A stretch of DNA of 64,000 nt, taken from assembly GCF_024704385.1 (NCBI RefSeq), contig NZ_JAJDFX010000002.1, forward strand, positions 186,001 through 250,000. Direction: 5' to 3'. The stretch comes from Cellulomonas sp. P24. Its GTDB lineage: Bacteria > Actinomycetota > Actinomycetes > Actinomycetales > Cellulomonadaceae. A program made the translations under genes and the position numbers. Of the stretch, positions 63,017-64,000 are shown piece by piece. The notes beneath the pieces are model-generated. The model worked only from the letters and a program-made list of their open reading frames with translations, did no database searches and was not told where the DNA came from. Position 1 is the first letter of the stretch. Each line of letters begins with the position of its first letter.

Positions 63017-64000
63017 GCTGGCCGAGCCCGCTCGAGCGGGAGACCGTGCGGCACGTGACGCGTGTGGACGGCGACCTCGACGCCCAGCTCCTGGACATCT
63101 TCTTCGACCAGGTCCCGATGGGCATCGCCGTGTTCAGTACCGACCTTCGGCTTCTGCGCTGCAACAAGACGTGGGCAGGGTTCTTCACCCACTACCTGGG
63201 CGCACCGGCCGATTGGGTCTCCCCTGGCAAGCACATCTTCGAGCTCCTTCCGGGCCAGGAGGAGGCGGTCGCACCCCTGCTGGAGGGTGTGCTTGCCGGC
63301 AACGTCGTGCGTCAAGCGGCCCATCAGGTCGCCACCGAGGAGGTCACCACCTACTGGGACGTCGTGTTCGCCCCGACCTTCGTCGACGGGCAGGTCGCCG
63401 GGTTCGTCGACATCGTCACCGATGCGACCGAACGCGTCCGCACCTACGAGAAGCTCGAGAACCGCGTCGCGGCGTTCACGGTGATCGCCGACGCCATGAC
63501 CGTCGAGCACCCGCTGCCTCGCACACTCCGCCAGGTTGCTCGCAGTGTGCGCGCGGCCACCGGCTCGGAAGCGGCCGCTGTCATCGTCTGGGAGGACGAC
63601 GACCTTCGCGACCTCACGGAGTACGGCGACGACGGCCTGCCGGACGGGTACCGGGAGGCGGTCGAGGAGGCGTACGCGCTCGGCGTCAGCTCACCGATCC
63701 GGGCCGTGACCACGCAGACCGAGGTGACGGTGATCCGCGACTTCCGCAGCACGGCCGAGGCGGACCCCTGCTACGCACCGCTGCACCCGATGTGGGTCGG
63801 CATGGACTTCCAGGACACCGTGGTCGTGCCGCTGGGCGCCCGCGGTCGCTGCGTCGGCTGCCTCCTGCTGTACGTCGAGGCCGGTCGCCAGCTCGACGTC
63901 GACGAACGCGTCTTCGTCCAGGCCATCGCCGACCAGACAGCGGTCGCCGTGGAGAACTCCCGCCTCTTCGCTGACGCCGAGTCCCATGCGACCCTGGTCG
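63013..64000 (+). CDS. PAS/GAF sensor histidine kinase (3' end outside window)
   Basis: The frame from ATG 63013 runs off the window after 329 residues. Residues about 25-140 form a PAS domain (VPMGIAVFSTDLRLLRCNKT, GQVAGFVDIVTDATERV). Residues about 150-320 are GAF-like (RTLRQVARSVRAATGSEAAA, DFQDTVVVPLGARGRCVG, VFVQAIADQTAVAVENSRLF). The histidine and ATP-binding domains should follow outside. It overlaps the response regulator and is its probable partner. Confidence 0.85.
   Translation, partial: MSWPSPLERETVRHVTRVDGDLDAQLLDIFFDQVPMGIAVFSTDLRLLRCNKTWAGFFTHYLGAPADWVSPGKHIFELLPGQEEAVAPLLEGVLAGNVVRQAAHQVATEEVTTYWDVVFAPTFVDGQVAGFVDIVTDATERVRTYEKLENRVAAFTVIADAMTVEHPLPRTLRQVARSVRAATGSEAAAVIVWEDDDLRDLTEYGDDGLPDGYREAVEEAYALGVSSPIRAVTTQTEVTVIRDFRSTAEADPCYAPLHPMWVGMDFQDTVVVPLGARGRCVGCLLLYVEAGRQLDVDERVFVQAIADQTAVAVENSRLFADAESHATLV

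Noticed and set aside
1-64000. CRISPR arrays, rRNA and tRNA genes
   Set aside because: No regularly spaced direct repeats, rRNA segments or tRNA T-loop motifs were seen on reading.

Overview
The window is very GC-rich DNA with many GTG starts, short 4-nt stop/start overlaps (ATGA, GTGA) and actinobacterial gene families (CysG/HemD-winged-helix fusion, CbiX, NirBD, GH15). I infer a high-GC Gram-positive, probably in or near the Micrococcales. The exact genus cannot be fixed from the sequence.

Layout. 1-4773: a partial TPP-dependent oxidase and a coupled SDR / small membrane protein / GH15 operon, all on the minus strand. 5365-7522: a complete IS21-family insertion sequence with imperfect terminal repeats and a 5-bp target duplication. 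7953-23266: a respiratory nitrate and nitrite block, comprising a frameshifted radical SAM/SPASM gene, narK, narGHJI, a CopD-like gene, a three-cupredoxin nirK, nnrS, a DUF59 protein, a cysteine-rich HTH regulator, a hemerythrin-DUF2249 fusion and a second DUF2249 protein. 23206-34763: assimilatory nitrate/nitrite reduction and siroheme synthesis (FAD/BFD oxidoreductase, frameshifted nasA, narK2, nirB with two frameshifts, nirD, cysG, hemD-HTH, cbiX), with GlnR-like boxes before nirB. 34822-43463: molybdenum cofactor genes (moaA, moaE, moeA, mobA, DUF6457, a MoeB/MoeZ-like gene), a 7Fe ferredoxin, a paralogue of the HTH regulator, an AIF/FSP1-like flavoprotein and a third DUF2249 gene.

44120-48242 holds an MMPL exporter divergent from its TetR repressor, then a YwiC-like membrane protein. 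48579-53642 looks like a small FNR-type regulon: NDH-2, a P1B-type ATPase and an HMA metallochaperone each have an FNR-like box about 86-89 bp before the start codon, and an FNR-like regulator lies beside them. 54187-57431 has an alcohol dehydrogenase followed by a decayed stretch (MFS tail, truncated hydrolase and WYL regulator, IS3 scar). 57614-64000 has a P450, a cupin, a heliorhodopsin with its key residues conserved, a CBU_0592-like membrane protein, a hypothetical protein and a NarL-type response regulator with a PAS/GAF sensor kinase running off the end.

How it fits together. NarK imports nitrate, NarGHJI reduces it to nitrite and NirK makes NO. NasA and NirBD assimilate nitrate using siroheme from CysG/HemD/CbiX. 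The Mo genes serve both nitrate reductases. No NO reductase is visible, but NnrS, hemerythrin, DUF59 and DUF2249 proteins suggest NO handling. A 26-bp box occurs upstream of narK/narG, the regulator/hemerythrin pair, the flavoprotein and a DUF2249 gene, with a weaker version before the second regulator. It defines a candidate nitrosative or respiratory regulon. Several genes carry single-base indels, mostly in homopolymers, and these may be assembly errors or real decay.
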